The translations under genes were made by a program, and so were the position numbers. Positions 10,074 through 21,299 of a stretch of 64,000 bases of DNA are shown here, in pieces (within the stretch, counting starts at the first letter, position 1; each line of letters begins with the position of its first letter). Source of the stretch: Zygotorulaspora mrakii (Eukaryota; Ascomycota; Saccharomycetes; Saccharomycetales; Saccharomycetaceae); the NCBI RefSeq assembly GCF_013402915.1, contig NC_050724.1, forward strand, positions 124,001 through 188,000. Direction: 5' to 3'. The notes under the pieces were generated by a model that was given only the letters and a program-made list of their open reading frames with translations, ran no database searches and was not told the DNA's origin.

Positions 10074-11846
10074 CTAGCAGGTTCCCCTGTAGTTTTTTGA
10101 CATCTTTTTCCTGGTCTCTCTGACCTCTTCGGCGGGCGTCTCCTGCTCGGCGGCAGGGTCAGCGAGGGTGGATAGGACGTCAAAGATGACGTCACCGCGA
10201 ATGTTTCTATTTTGCGAAGAGGTGGCAACGGCGGTTTCTTCTTTCACCTTGCTGTAGCAACGGATGAGTTTCGAGACCACGTTCTGTATGTCGGTCAGCA
10301 ACAGCTGGGCAAGATCGAGTCTCATCTCGGACCTGAACACGACCCTCAGGACCTCGCTCTGGTCGCTGCCGTCAGTGGACTTTGGGAGCGGGTAGTTCGG
10401 GACAATCCAGCCGCGCAGTCTCAGCAGGGTCGATAGCATGGCCTGGGGGATGTCGGGGAAGCGCTTGTGGAACTGGGCCGACAGCTTGAAGGCGGCCAGC
10501 GGGACACCGGGCTGGAACTGGTCCGGGTGTCTCCAGTAGTCGTCGAGCTTGGCGGGCAGGTTGCCGTCGCTGATTCTGTTGTGGATGCCGCTGACGACTT
10601 CGAAGTAGTCGGGCATCTCTTTGTTTTTCAGCAGATTGAAGCAGAAGGCACGTGCCACGAACAGCGACTTGTTGAAGAGTGTCTGGTATCCCTTGAAGCC
10701 CAGCGAGATGAAGTTGTAGTACTGGTGGATGACCTGGAACCCGGGCCTCGAGAAATTGAGGCCGAACGTCTCCTCGACGCCGCCCAGATACCTCAGGGTG
10801 AATCTCAGTTCCGAAGGCACAAAGTGTCCGTCTCTCCACAGCACCCAGCCCAGGCCGGGAGTCGTCATACCGAATTTGTGTGAGGAGGAGTTCATGCTCA
10901 GGACTCTCGGGTGGTTGAACCCCCAGTAACTCACCTTTGCGGCGGCCAGTTGCTTCTCGGTGAAGGAGAAGGGCAGTATGAAGCCACCGCTTGCGCCATC
11001 GACGTGGATTGGTATTTCTCTGTTGGACCAGGTTGGGTTTGCGGTTTCGATTTCTTGCAGAGTGTTCGCAACCTGTTCGACGTTCTCGAAATGGCCGGTG
11101 TACGTGGTACCCAGGATGACAAACACACCTATCGTGTTCTCGTCGACGAAATCCCACAGCAACTTCGGATCCAGCGAGTGGTGACTCTCAGAGGACACCG
11201 GTACTAGTCTGCACTCCACTTCGAAATACCGTGCGAATTTCTCCAATGCAACCTGGCAGGCAGATGACATGATAATGTTGGGTCTTGATGTTGACTTGCT
11301 GGCATCTTTCATCTTGTGCTCCCATCTTTTCTTCATTGCAAGGCCACCAAGCATAATGGCCTCACTTGAACCGGTGGTGGCGCAACCGATAGGCTCCTCG
11401 CCGTTTTTGCCGCATTTCCACAACTGCGCTAACATAGAGATACATCTCTCGGTCAGCTCAATCAGCTGAGGGTATTCATCATTGTCGGCGAGATTTTTGT
11501 TGATGTTTTCCGTGATCAACTTTTTCGCCAAGGCTGTGCTTGAAGTGTTGACAAAACTTGCCAAATTTAAATGTGGGTTGCCATCCAAGGTCAACTCGTT
11601 TCTGACAAGATCGAAAGCCAATTGTTCTGGGACGCCATCGTCAGGTATCACGTATTTATTGGAAAAAATGCGGTTTTCATGGCGGCTCAAGGATTTGGCT
11701 CTTTCACTTGAGGAGCCAAGATTTAAATCCTGCAATTCCTTTGGCAACAGGTTTGCGTCAACCAGATTCTTTGTGAAATCATCATTTTTTTCTTCCTCCA
11801 CAAATGTGAAAGGTTTTCTGTGCTTTTCGGTGTATTTATGTAACAT
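10074..11846 (-). CDS. GAD1: Glutamate decarboxylase
   Basis: The 590-residue protein is a PLP-dependent group II decarboxylase. It converts glutamate to GABA, feeding the GABA shunt and oxidative-stress tolerance. Seen: the family motifs CATTGSSEAIMLGG (about residue 160), HVDGASGGF with the PLP-binding Asp (about 285) and SSSHKFGM with the Schiff-base lysine near residue 324. Length matches S. cerevisiae Gad1 (585). The distal two-thirds of the gene is much more GC-rich than the first third, producing long overlapping open frames on both strands that are not genes. An 11-bp tandem repeat sits directly before the ATG. S. cerevisiae GAD1 lies in the same neighbourhood with HOR7. Confidence 0.97.
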   Translation of the reverse strand: MLHKYTEKHRKPFTFVEEEKNDDFTKNLVDANLLPKELQDLNLGSSSERAKSLSRHENRIFSNKYVIPDDGVPEQLAFDLVRNELTLDGNPHLNLASFVNTSSTALAKKLITENINKNLADNDEYPQLIELTERCISMLAQLWKCGKNGEEPIGCATTGSSEAIMLGGLAMKKRWEHKMKDASKSTSRPNIIMSSACQVALEKFARYFEVECRLVPVSSESHHSLDPKLLWDFVDENTIGVFVILGTTYTGHFENVEQVANTLQEIETANPTWSNREIPIHVDGASGGFILPFSFTEKQLAAAKVSYWGFNHPRVLSMNSSSHKFGMTTPGLGWVLWRDGHFVPSELRFTLRYLGGVEETFGLNFSRPGFQVIHQYYNFISLGFKGYQTLFNKSLFVARAFCFNLLKNKEMPDYFEVVSGIHNRISDGNLPAKLDDYWRHPDQFQPGVPLAAFKLSAQFHKRFPDIPQAMLSTLLRLRGWIVPNYPLPKSTDGSDQSEVLRVVFRSEMRLDLAQLLLTDIQNVVSKLIRCYSKVKEETAVATSSQNRNIRGDVIFDVLSTLADPAAEQETPAEEVRETRKKMSKNYRGTC

Positions 11847-12750
11847 TTTTTGTTAAATTGTTGTTAAATTGTTGTTAAATTGTTGCCAGCGAGCACCTAC
11901 ATTATTCCGGAGTGTATCAAGACAGTACTTTCTCTGACGTGTTCCCGTCCCTTTTTATATGCTTTCTCGTTTGGCTAGTTTTTCATTGGCATATTCTGTT
12001 TTTTTCGTTCTGTGCATTGCTTCTGGCTTGGCGGAACACCTCAAACTCCCCCACGCCAAATGCAGAAAAGGAACATTTTGTCTCCCTTACAGTTGCAGTT
12101 GTTGGTCACAAGGTTTACATGTTCACATTCATCTTGCGTCTGGGAACATAAATAGAGGTATGCAACTCATTCCATAGACAGAAAAGTAGATCATGATCAT
12201 CTCTGGTTATGGCCAGCCTTTAGCTCCCTTCTTGGGGGTCATTCTTGTGAAAAACCATAATCGGATAGAAACAGAAGAGCATCTTCAAGATCGCTGTGTT
12301 TTGGCAGCATGCTAATCTGCTGTCAAGGACAAGCAGAGGCCTAATGTGTTTCGAAGCCTTGTCTGCTATATGACTAATTGCTAGCCAACTTTGCGTATTC
12401 CTTTGTCGCTCCTCCCCTGTTATTGCATTCAGTACCATCGATGAACGGATGCACGATTGTAGGCGCATGGACGTGGAGTTCTCAAAAGATTCTCACTGTA
12501 TACATGCATCGTTTGGACAGGCTTACTTCCTTACCAAAACAAAAAGGTTACGATTTACAGCGTGTCTCTGCCGGCGATAATCGAGCCGCCTGCAACGAAC
12601 GTGTCAGCCAAAATATCGTTGGCTTGTCTGGAACTTGACTAGACAAGTTAGCGGCGGTCGTCTAATTCTACAAAAACTTGAAGCTGCTCAGTTTAGTCTC
12701 AGGAGAAAAGAATGTATTCAACTATGGTAGTTTAAAAGAAATTGTATATA
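11847..12750. other. GAD1 promoter region and SPE2 3' flank
   Basis: Contains the 11-bp repeat at the GAD1 end and a TATA-like TATATAAAAA (minus strand) near 11952-11961. A CCCCT element lies near 12415. No gene recognised; the short open frames present have no family features. Confidence 0.45.
11851..11883 (-). repeat. 11-bp tandem repeat in GAD1 leader, 3 copies
   Basis: TGTTAAATTGT is repeated three times exactly, beginning 4 bases upstream of the GAD1 start codon. In the transcript sense the unit is ACAATTTAACA, giving an A/U-rich leader. Confidence 0.85.
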
Positions 12751-13947
12751 TCAGCTAACTATGCGTTCAAATCTCATGTATAGTAATTGATAATCATCGA
12801 GATCGTAGATTATCCTGTCTTTCTTTGTGTAGTTTGAAACTTGGGAAACGATTTGCATGAGTTTAGTAAAAGATTGATTTGACATATCCTTAGCAAAGAA
12901 GGTGAGACAAAAATCTTGCGGTTGAAAAGCATTTAGAACACTGTTCATGACCTGCAAATTATCTTGTTTGTGCAGAGAAACTGTGCTCACTGGCACATTA
13001 CTCTCGAAAGATGCATACGACCACCCCTTTTCGGGTGTTACGTGTAAAGTATAGTAATATTCTTCATCAATGATCATATTTGATGAATAGCCGCACGGTG
13101 TAAATGCAAAAGCATCATGATGGAATGAAGATCCCATGCGGTTTTGATAAACGCAGTCTAGTTGTGTATTCTTGGTGATTTTATAGCCATATGCGTGGCC
13201 TTCATCTGCCCCGAGATCATCTTTCACATTCCGGGAACAGATGAATTGTTGAGCTTTATTATTGTCCAAGCCAGTCATCAGTATTTCCAATGTTTCATCC
13301 TGATCATCATCTGGGTTAACCTCTGAGTCCTTTGCCATTTCCTTGTTCGTCTCTGTAACATATAGGTTCCAATGATTACTTTGATCATTTCTTCCCACTA
13401 AATAACTTCTGCCTTGACGGAAAAAGTTATTGAGATATTCAATCTCATTCGACCAGTTCTTATGAATGCTGCGTTGTTTCAAGGGAAACATGAAGCATCG
13501 TCTTGAATAGAATACCTTGTATGGATGGTATTTCCCCTCATCAGATGTATGATTGAGCAAGTCCCATTTAAGCTCATCTTTCACAATGTCAAACAACCTT
13601 TCTAAACAGAATAGTGTTGTGGTTGTACCACATGTTTTTAAAGTAATTTTATGGTCGTAGACAAATAATGATGATTCACTCAACAAAAAGGCGTCCAATT
13701 TTCCAGTCGATTTGATTGATAAGACCTCGCATTTCACGAGTTTCAATATCTCAACCCATTTATCCACCTCAATGTTACGCAAGGTTAATTTCTGACCATT
13801 TATGCGAGGAATGGTTTGAACGTTAGGATAAAACCATATTTCCAACAGCTTTTCTGGTCCTTCAAAAGCCTCGGTAGAGTCTAAATTAGCAGATAGTTCA
13901 TGATCAATATATGAATGATTCGTCAACTCCTTGATGCTTATTGTCAT
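12751..13947 (-). CDS. SPE2: S-adenosylmethionine decarboxylase
   Basis: The 398-residue proenzyme makes decarboxylated SAM, the aminopropyl donor for spermidine and spermine. The self-cleavage motif LLSESSLFV is present, so cleavage is expected between Glu91 and Ser92, with Ser92 becoming the pyruvoyl group. The downstream KTCGTTT carries the conserved catalytic Cys106. Length agrees with S. cerevisiae Spe2 (396). In S. cerevisiae SPE2 (YOL052C) adjoins DDR2; here GAD1, from the sister track, lies between it and the HOR7/DDR2 gene. Confidence 0.97.
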   Translation of the reverse strand: MTISIKELTNHSYIDHELSANLDSTEAFEGPEKLLEIWFYPNVQTIPRINGQKLTLRNIEVDKWVEILKLVKCEVLSIKSTGKLDAFLLSESSLFVYDHKITLKTCGTTTTLFCLERLFDIVKDELKWDLLNHTSDEGKYHPYKVFYSRRCFMFPLKQRSIHKNWSNEIEYLNNFFRQGRSYLVGRNDQSNHWNLYVTETNKEMAKDSEVNPDDDQDETLEILMTGLDNNKAQQFICSRNVKDDLGADEGHAYGYKITKNTQLDCVYQNRMGSSFHHDAFAFTPCGYSSNMIIDEEYYYTLHVTPEKGWSYASFESNVPVSTVSLHKQDNLQVMNSVLNAFQPQDFCLTFFAKDMSNQSFTKLMQIVSQVSNYTKKDRIIYDLDDYQLLYMRFERIVS

Positions 13948-14845
13948 GGCTTGATCGCTGTAGAGTAAAGGATAGTATTGATGGAGTAATATATATCTGC
14001 AACCGGTATCGTCACTTTTGAATATTTCGTCACCAGTTTATTTCAACGGAATTATCGTGGTTTTCCAGGTCTGTTATACAAGAAGGAAATGTTCACACTT
14101 GGCATAAAAGCGCTTGCTTTAGTTTTGCTGATTATTTCGATACTTCTCTGTATTAAAGTCAACTTCTAGAGTGATAAATAGGTGACTATGTGAGGTGAAG
14201 ACGATACTTTTTCTAATTAACGTGAATTAACTACATTCAAAGTCCAGTAATTCGAAAAAATTTTCTACTCATCGCACTGCAGAAAAGTGAAGAAAAAACG
14301 ACAGTAAATATAAAATATGTAAGCTACAGCTTCCAGTAACTTTCAAGTTGTAATATAACTATTAGATGAATCATTCGAGGGTTGCAGGTTATGCAGCGTA
14401 AAACTTAAGTCAGCAACTGCACTCGAAAGATAATCATTTCATCTTTCTTTGTAATGAAGTTTTTTACCTTGAGTTAAATAGTTTTAAGATTTCAAAGGAA
14501 CTAGACTTCTTGTAATCTAGCCTGTAGTGTCTTGAAATCATATATGATCTTGTAATTGACACCGGTGAATATGCATTAGCAGACTGCCTTAGCGTTCGAG
14601 AGACTTTCTCTCTTAGAAAGCAGCAAAAACAAAGTTACTCATGATTTGTAGCTTGCATAGACCACATCGTGGATATTGAATGTCTTCACAGGAATAGCGT
14701 TTTGTTTTGCTTCTTTGTATTGCTCGTCTCAAAATCCGTTATAAACGTTTGGCAAACGGTTGAATGAAAAATGAAAAACTCTCAGGTTTGTGAAAAAAAA
14801 AGATAGTTCCGGTTGTAAAGCCCCCAGTTGTTTGTTGCTTGAATA
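13948..14845. other. Divergent promoter region SPE2 / LTN1
   Basis: About 900 AT-rich bases between divergent genes. No open frame of note, no RNA gene and no repeat beyond short A tracts. Confidence 0.45.
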
Positions 14846-17800
14846 ATGTCTTTTGGTGGGATCAATACATTCCAACAATATTCGACGGATTATGGTCTCG
14901 GTCATAATGGCATTAAAGTTTCATTCAACTTTTTTGATGGAATTCCTGAGGCCTCTTTGCTGAACTCATTGGCGTCAAATGAACTTCAATTGATATTTAA
15001 GCTATTACTTAAAAAAGATGAGGTTACTAAGGAAAAGGCACTTTCAGACTTGCTGAAACTTTTGAATGATTTTCCCAGTAATAAGTATCTTTTTGCTGAT
15101 GATATCTTTTCTCTGTGCTGGTCTCAAGTGTATCCTAAACTTTTGCTAAGCAATTCCAAAAATATCAGAGTTCAATCTCATCAAGTAACATCCACTCTTA
15201 TCAAAGTTTTGCATAAGAAAATAGCAAAGTTTTTGAAAGACTTCATACCACCACTTTTATTAGGAAGTTGCGATTCAGACTCATTTGTCAGTAAGTCATG
15301 TTCGAATTTCATTAGCAGTGCTTTCAACGGAGACTCTAAAAAAATAAGTGCGCTATGGACACTTTTTCATGAAGATATACTGAACCTCGTGAAGGAAGTT
15401 ATCGTAGTCGAGAACGATGGGACCATCTCAGACGAGCGCTATATTGGTAAGGAGGATTCTCAACTTAGATACAATAGGCTACTAACGAGCACTATATTGC
15501 TTCTAAATACTTTAATTGCATCCGATGAAAAGAACATGGACAATCACAGGATTACGTATAAGAAAATTTTAAGCTCAGATTCATTATGGAACCTTTTAAG
15601 CCTAAAAAATACACTTTTCCTGAAGGGTTATGAAACAGTTTTGAGATTACTCCAATTACTATATCGCATAGGTTACCTTAGATCACACAAAGAAATCTTG
15701 AAAATATCTGTGCGGAAATTACTCAAGTCATTGGCACAAGTTAACCAGAAGAACATTTTGAAAGTTTCGGATCTTATGGTGAGCATGCTCGATTCTCTCA
15801 ACTTGCTTAATGAATACAAGGATGGTAAAATATGGACATATGATAAATCTTCAAAGGAGAAACTAATGTCGTTTTTATCGGTTTGCTGTAGTAATCCACA
15901 TCCTGGTTACTTTGCATCTATGTTTAGGTTTTACGAAGGAACAGCTGCTGATGCACTTTTAAACTATGAACATGAGTGGTTACCCCTATGGAGAAAGTCT
16001 ATAAAAGCCCTTAATGAGAGAAGCTTTCTTGGTAGGTATGGGGCAGACCTTCTAACTGAGTTTTGGACGTACTATTTAAAGTTTACCGATAGCACTATGG
16101 AATCAAATGCGAAGTCAGCAGCTCAATCAGAAATACTTGAAACACTGGACAGTGAAAAATCCTTGTCTAAGCTACCAACATTAACATTGGCTCTCAAGGA
16201 TAGTTTACCTCAGGACTTTGTGATTGAAGAGATCTTTAAACGTTTGAAACTTCAAGATTCAGTAAGAGCTGCAGATCACTATCTGCAGAATTTACTACTT
16301 TTGTTGATTACCGGTTCTGACACAGGTGAGTCCTTAAGGAATCTGATGGATATATTCCTAGATCTTATTAATCAGAATGATATAACTGATGAAAAAATCA
16401 TATTGATTAACATACTCATCCGAACCTTGGTTAAAGCCGATCTCAAAATACTTTGCCAGGAATACACCAAATATATAACTGTGATACCAAAATTGGTTAA
16501 TGAGAATGTGTATGATGATTTGGCTGGCACTGTTATCGACTACTCCAACATGAAGACAACCGAAAAGGGTAAGGGTGAGGCTAGTATGGAGTGTATTGAA
16601 GAATTCTTTAACGTAGCGATTACATGCCAAATTTCGGATGAGAATATTATCAGTACGTTGAAATCCATGGATAAACATACGGCCGAGCAACTTCTGGGAT
16701 GTCAACCACTGAAAGAGTTTATCGACAACTACATTGACTTATATAGGTACGGTGATGACGGGAAATTATTCAAAACGCCTTTGATAAGCAATGAAATTAT
16801 TGATAGACTTTTTGAAAGTGCTAAAGTAAACAACCTCGTAGAACGTTTTTGTGACGCTTCCGTGGATCTAGAGTTGGAGCAGAAGGAACATCTTTTAAAA
16901 GCCACAGACTTTCTTCAAACGTGCATGTTCAACATTTCTGAAAAATGTACCTCAAAAGTAATGCAAATTGCAGAATCGTTCATCAGTTGTAACAGTAAAA
17001 TAACAAAGAAGCTCTCTGTTACGATAGTAGAACACGCCAAAAGCAGAGATTCTTCGCATCAGGAGAGACTATGTGTTGACTACGCTATTCAACTATTAAA
17101 ATCTTCTCGTGATAATACCGAGCTTTTCTTTCCTCCCCGATTGATTGAGCTACTTGATAAGGCTGTTCCCTATATTGACTACAGGTTTACACTTATCAAT
17201 TGCTTAGGACTGAATACGCATCTTCTTCCAACTTCCCAAGAAGAGGTGGATCTAAATGACATGGAAGAACTGATCAAACTTGGAATCTTTCTAGATACAA
17301 TTTGTTCTGAAATTCCCATCTTATTGACTGATGAAGTATCAGTATTTTTGACAATGGTCTCGGAACTCGCGGGCGATTTCAATTGCCTTTCTATTAAACC
17401 AAAAGAGAGCTACGTTAATATTAAAAATTCTCTGCTCAAATCTGATAATTTAAAAGTATCCGCGAACTATATCATTTTAAAATTGACAGACTCTGCTGAG
17501 GCAAATGAAGAAAGCGATGTTTCAACTGCGCTTTTTTCCTTATTGCTTGCTAAGAGTGCTTCTGCAGTAATTCAATTTTACAGCTTTAGGATCATCTACA
17601 AGGTATTGTTGAATGAGGTTGATTCTTTGAGTGTGTCCTCTCTCGATCGCCTTTTACCATCTATTGAAAAATTTATTAGTAATGTCGTGAGGTCTAAAAC
17701 ATCAAAGGATCACGAATATATGGCTTCTGCTGTTATCTTATCATCAGTAGTGAATGCTAATTGCACTAGTGAGAGATCATTCATGAAATTAAGAAATTTT

Positions 17801-19555
17801 TTGGCATCAGAGTGTATTGGAGTTGGAGAAAATGAGATATATGATAAGACTTGCAGAACAATTATATTACTCATCAATTTTATATCGTTTTCCAAGGAAC
17901 TTGGTCCCTATACGCCAATAGCACCGCAGAGATTAAATATGATGCTCAAAACAATTGAAAAGTGGTTCGACAGCGACATTCCATACAACCCTCAATTTAG
18001 CCTTATGAATTTGGTTCTGTTAAATTTTTTCGCTTCACTAATTTCAAATTCTTTACCAGTTGCTTCGAATTCTGCAATAACTGACCTAGCTGCCAGGCTG
18101 CTTACAGACTCTCTTACCTTGTGTGAACTTGAAGATTCGTCCTATCTTTTAGAATTACGTCTTTATTCTTTGAAATTGTATGTTGCTGTTTCAACCGCCG
18201 GCATTATTTCTCCCGAATATTCCACTGATATTTTTACGTGTCTTATGGAGCTTTGTCTCACTGATTTTAAATCTGAAACGAATAACCAGATCTCCGTTGA
18301 TTTTTATAGGGATTTGAACAAGGTTTTTATGAAGTTCGATGTTAAAATGCTGTTGGATTATTATGATGCCTTCTTAGATTCTTTCCTCACGAAAGCTGGC
18401 GTAAAGAATTTCAACAGGTTAAGACTTATAATGATTATTCTGCGAAGGCTCGTCAAAGAAAGGCAGCAAGAAGCAGTCGTTGAGTATGAACTTGAAAAAC
18501 AACAAAAACTAGTTCGAGATGATACAAAAACAGAGGAGGTTGAAAACTTCGAGGAAGACAATAAAGAAGATGAAAAATTTAAACTCCCTCAAGTTTTGAT
18601 TGAAAAATTGAAAGAAGAGGTTCCACAAGATTATTTGGAATACGAGAATGAGTACCAATTTCTAAAGTATTTGTGGTACTGGGATTTGGTTTTAGAGTTC
18701 TTTGACAGCTCATCATATAATTTGCGTCAATTGTTCATCGAACAGTTGAAATTCGAGGACATGATCAATAGATTTTTCAATTTTGTCACTGACCAAATCG
18801 ATTTACAGGAAACGAAATTCTGGGAAAATGTCGAGTCGATACATTTTTTAAGTTATAGTGCTACCGGAGAAGACTTTTCGCCATTCTCAGAAGATGTTTA
18901 TGTTGAATGTAAGACACTTTTAGCTCATTCTCTGTATAGAATGTTCGACAATGTTGGATCTCTTACAGCAAACTGGTGGCTGAACATAAAGGACAGATCT
19001 TTTCAATCAAAAGTGGAAAAGTTTGTCACTAAATTTATCTCACCTATTCTGATTCAGCACGAGCTCAAAATTGTTTCCCAAAAGATGGGTTCCTTGACTT
19101 CCAAAGATGATGCTTTGAGTATCAAAATCAACAAGGTGACGGATGAAGTCAAGGCTACCTATTTAATTGATGAACAGAAATTGGAAATATCTTTTAAGTT
19201 ACCTGGTAATTACCCGCTAACTAATATCGAGGTAATAGGAGTCTCCAGAGTCGGTATTAGTGAGCAAAAGTGGAAGCAATGGATATTATCTACACAACGT
19301 GTAATTACCGGGATGAACGGCTCTGTAATGGACTCATTGGAATTGTTCACAAAAAATGTCAATTTACAGTTCTCTGGATTTGAAGAATGTGCCATTTGCT
19401 ATTCTATCCTGCATGCTGTTGATCGCAAACTTCCTACAAAGACATGCCCAACGTGTAATAATAAATTTCATGGCGCTTGTCTTTACAAATGGTTTAGGTC
19501 ATCCGGGAACAATACATGTCCCCTTTGCCGTAGTGTGATCCCATTCAGAAGGTGA
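14846..19555 (+). CDS. LTN1: Listerin, ribosome quality control E3 ubiquitin ligase
   Basis: A 1569-residue protein, close to S. cerevisiae Ltn1/Rkr1 (1562). It starts MSFGGINTFQQYSTDYGLGHN, runs through a very long helical-repeat region of HEAT/ARM type, and ends in a variant RING at the extreme C-terminus (CAICYSILHAV then CPTCNNKFHGACLYKWF and CPLCRS, residues about 1514-1563). Ltn1 ubiquitinates nascent chains stuck on 60S subunits, working with Rqc1, Rqc2 and Cdc48. It holds the place of YMR247C, before the acyl-CoA synthetase, with GNT1 and HSH49 from the sister track inserted between. Confidence 0.96.
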   Translation: MSFGGINTFQQYSTDYGLGHNGIKVSFNFFDGIPEASLLNSLASNELQLIFKLLLKKDEVTKEKALSDLLKLLNDFPSNKYLFADDIFSLCWSQVYPKLLLSNSKNIRVQSHQVTSTLIKVLHKKIAKFLKDFIPPLLLGSCDSDSFVSKSCSNFISSAFNGDSKKISALWTLFHEDILNLVKEVIVVENDGTISDERYIGKEDSQLRYNRLLTSTILLLNTLIASDEKNMDNHRITYKKILSSDSLWNLLSLKNTLFLKGYETVLRLLQLLYRIGYLRSHKEILKISVRKLLKSLAQVNQKNILKVSDLMVSMLDSLNLLNEYKDGKIWTYDKSSKEKLMSFLSVCCSNPHPGYFASMFRFYEGTAADALLNYEHEWLPLWRKSIKALNERSFLGRYGADLLTEFWTYYLKFTDSTMESNAKSAAQSEILETLDSEKSLSKLPTLTLALKDSLPQDFVIEEIFKRLKLQDSVRAADHYLQNLLLLLITGSDTGESLRNLMDIFLDLINQNDITDEKIILINILIRTLVKADLKILCQEYTKYITVIPKLVNENVYDDLAGTVIDYSNMKTTEKGKGEASMECIEEFFNVAITCQISDENIISTLKSMDKHTAEQLLGCQPLKEFIDNYIDLYRYGDDGKLFKTPLISNEIIDRLFESAKVNNLVERFCDASVDLELEQKEHLLKATDFLQTCMFNISEKCTSKVMQIAESFISCNSKITKKLSVTIVEHAKSRDSSHQERLCVDYAIQLLKSSRDNTELFFPPRLIELLDKAVPYIDYRFTLINCLGLNTHLLPTSQEEVDLNDMEELIKLGIFLDTICSEIPILLTDEVSVFLTMVSELAGDFNCLSIKPKESYVNIKNSLLKSDNLKVSANYIILKLTDSAEANEESDVSTALFSLLLAKSASAVIQFYSFRIIYKVLLNEVDSLSVSSLDRLLPSIEKFISNVVRSKTSKDHEYMASAVILSSVVNANCTSERSFMKLRNFLASECIGVGENEIYDKTCRTIILLINFISFSKELGPYTPIAPQRLNMMLKTIEKWFDSDIPYNPQFSLMNLVLLNFFASLISNSLPVASNSAITDLAARLLTDSLTLCELEDSSYLLELRLYSLKLYVAVSTAGIISPEYSTDIFTCLMELCLTDFKSETNNQISVDFYRDLNKVFMKFDVKMLLDYYDAFLDSFLTKAGVKNFNRLRLIMIILRRLVKERQQEAVVEYELEKQQKLVRDDTKTEEVENFEEDNKEDEKFKLPQVLIEKLKEEVPQDYLEYENEYQFLKYLWYWDLVLEFFDSSSYNLRQLFIEQLKFEDMINRFFNFVTDQIDLQETKFWENVESIHFLSYSATGEDFSPFSEDVYVECKTLLAHSLYRMFDNVGSLTANWWLNIKDRSFQSKVEKFVTKFISPILIQHELKIVSQKMGSLTSKDDALSIKINKVTDEVKATYLIDEQKLEISFKLPGNYPLTNIEVIGVSRVGISEQKWKQWILSTQRVITGMNGSVMDSLELFTKNVNLQFSGFEECAICYSILHAVDRKLPTKTCPTCNNKFHGACLYKWFRSSGNNTCPLCRSVIPFRR

Positions 19556-19771
19556 ATGACCACGGCCAATCCTAGATAGATTTGTAGAGGAATTAATTCA
19601 TAAGTATATCAAATATATGCCACATTCATTGTAGAAAAGACAATACATTTTTATTTTGGTGAAAAATGTCGCGCGATTTTACATTAAGTTGTGAAGGAAC
19701 AACTGACTTTATATGTGAAGAGTTGAGCCAAAGACCTATCTAGCTTCACAGGGTCCCATTGCTCACACCGA

Positions 19772-21250
19772 ATGTTTATTAGAAAGAGAAAAATCAAAAT
19801 CCTCGTGCTATTTGCTCTGGGAATTGCTGTTATTTCCTTTGCCGTACGTTCTGTTGTGCAATCACAGCTCAATAAAGAAATTGTCTATTTCAAACGATAT
19901 TTTGAAGAGAAAAAGGATGTGATAGACCTCTTTAATCCACTCGCAATTAAACAGATCCCGGAGGAGGTCATTGATCAGCTATACAAGACAGCATTGCAGG
20001 ATTCCAGCAAAAAAAACCCAAAAAATCAAATTGATTGGTCAAAATATGCATATGTTACCTATGCTACACATGCCAATTATATATGTAATAGTCTGATAAT
20101 CTTTGACGCTTTGAAAAGTTACGGAACGAAAGCAAAACTTGTTCTTTTAGTGTCACAAGATCTGGTAGAACCAGAAAAGTACGATGACTTTGAAATTGTT
20201 AATTCTCTGCTACGTCGTTTAACGGAAGTTGGCGGCGATCAAGTAATTATCAAGTTCATGAAGATTAATAAGAAGTCTTCAGATGACACTCAGTGGAGCT
20301 ACAGTTTGAATAAACTGGAAGTGTTTAATCAAACAGAATTTGACAGGGTAATATACATGGACAACGACGCCATATTGCACGATAACCTTGATGAATTATT
20401 TTTCCTTCCTGATTACATAAAATTTGCGGCGCCATTAGCCTACTGGGACTTAAAAGAGCATGATATCACCGCATCATACAATGAAGTGAGAAACTACGAA
20501 AAGCTTCCTATCAATTTGGAAAGGTACAATGATAAAATTATTCCAAGGATAAAAAAGCACAAGATGATATATAACCACTTGCCAAGTTTGCCACCAAACT
20601 TGTTTTTGGATACTCAGAATGTTGCTCAAGATATAATTCGTTCAGAGTTTTCATTTTCATCTATGTTTGATCACCACATTACGAAACAACCCAATAAAAT
20701 CAATTTTGCTTCAAATTTAATGGTAATCAAGCCTTCTCAAGAGACCTTCAAATTACTTAGAGACTACTTGATTCCTGCATATTTGAAGAAAGAGGAGGGA
20801 TATGACATGGACTTGATTAACAATGATCTTTACAATATGAAAAAACTAATACGTAAGCAGTTCAACTATTTCCGTAGAATAAGAACTCACTTTGTTCCAG
20901 AAGTATTGGTACTACCATTCGGTAGATATGATGTATTAACGGGATCCATAAAGAATAGACATGAACAAAGTATGTTGAAGAATGATGTTATAGGGTACAG
21001 AAGAGTAAATTCCGAGGGCGAAGAGCTACCGAAGAGTGTTGATGAAGTCATCCAAGATGCCAAATACATACATTTTTCAGATTTCCCTCTTCAAAAACCT
21101 TGGGAATACGAATCATTCGAGGAAATTGAATGTCACGCTGACGAATTGAAGGACAATACTATTGAAGAGCCTGAGAAGACCTGCACAGCTTGGAATTCTG
21201 CTTACCTCACTTACATGTACAGTCGCAATATTTGTTGGATTGGTGAATAG
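19772..21250 (+). CDS. GNT1: Golgi N-acetylglucosaminyltransferase
   Basis: A 492-residue type II membrane protein. A short basic tail (FIRKRKIK) precedes one membrane span (about residues 9-27), then a stem and a GT8-like catalytic domain with the metal-binding DxD-type motif VIYMDNDAIL near residue 197. Size matches S. cerevisiae Gnt1 (491), which adds GlcNAc to N-glycan chains in the Golgi and uses UDP-GlcNAc. In S. cerevisiae GNT1 (YOR320C) is next to HSH49, convergent as here. Confidence 0.93.
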   Translation: MFIRKRKIKILVLFALGIAVISFAVRSVVQSQLNKEIVYFKRYFEEKKDVIDLFNPLAIKQIPEEVIDQLYKTALQDSSKKNPKNQIDWSKYAYVTYATHANYICNSLIIFDALKSYGTKAKLVLLVSQDLVEPEKYDDFEIVNSLLRRLTEVGGDQVIIKFMKINKKSSDDTQWSYSLNKLEVFNQTEFDRVIYMDNDAILHDNLDELFFLPDYIKFAAPLAYWDLKEHDITASYNEVRNYEKLPINLERYNDKIIPRIKKHKMIYNHLPSLPPNLFLDTQNVAQDIIRSEFSFSSMFDHHITKQPNKINFASNLMVIKPSQETFKLLRDYLIPAYLKKEEGYDMDLINNDLYNMKKLIRKQFNYFRRIRTHFVPEVLVLPFGRYDVLTGSIKNRHEQSMLKNDVIGYRRVNSEGEELPKSVDEVIQDAKYIHFSDFPLQKPWEYESFEEIECHADELKDNTIEEPEKTCTAWNSAYLTYMYSRNICWIGE

Positions 21251-21299
21251 TGCCATTGGTATATCATTGAGATTGAACGGAAAAATTAATGGTTCAAGA

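Noticed and set aside
10372..11157. Long 261-codon open frame on the same strand as GAD1 in another phase
   Set aside because: Lies wholly within the GC-rich part of GAD1, Arg/His/Pro-rich with no family motif; a by-product of high third-position GC.
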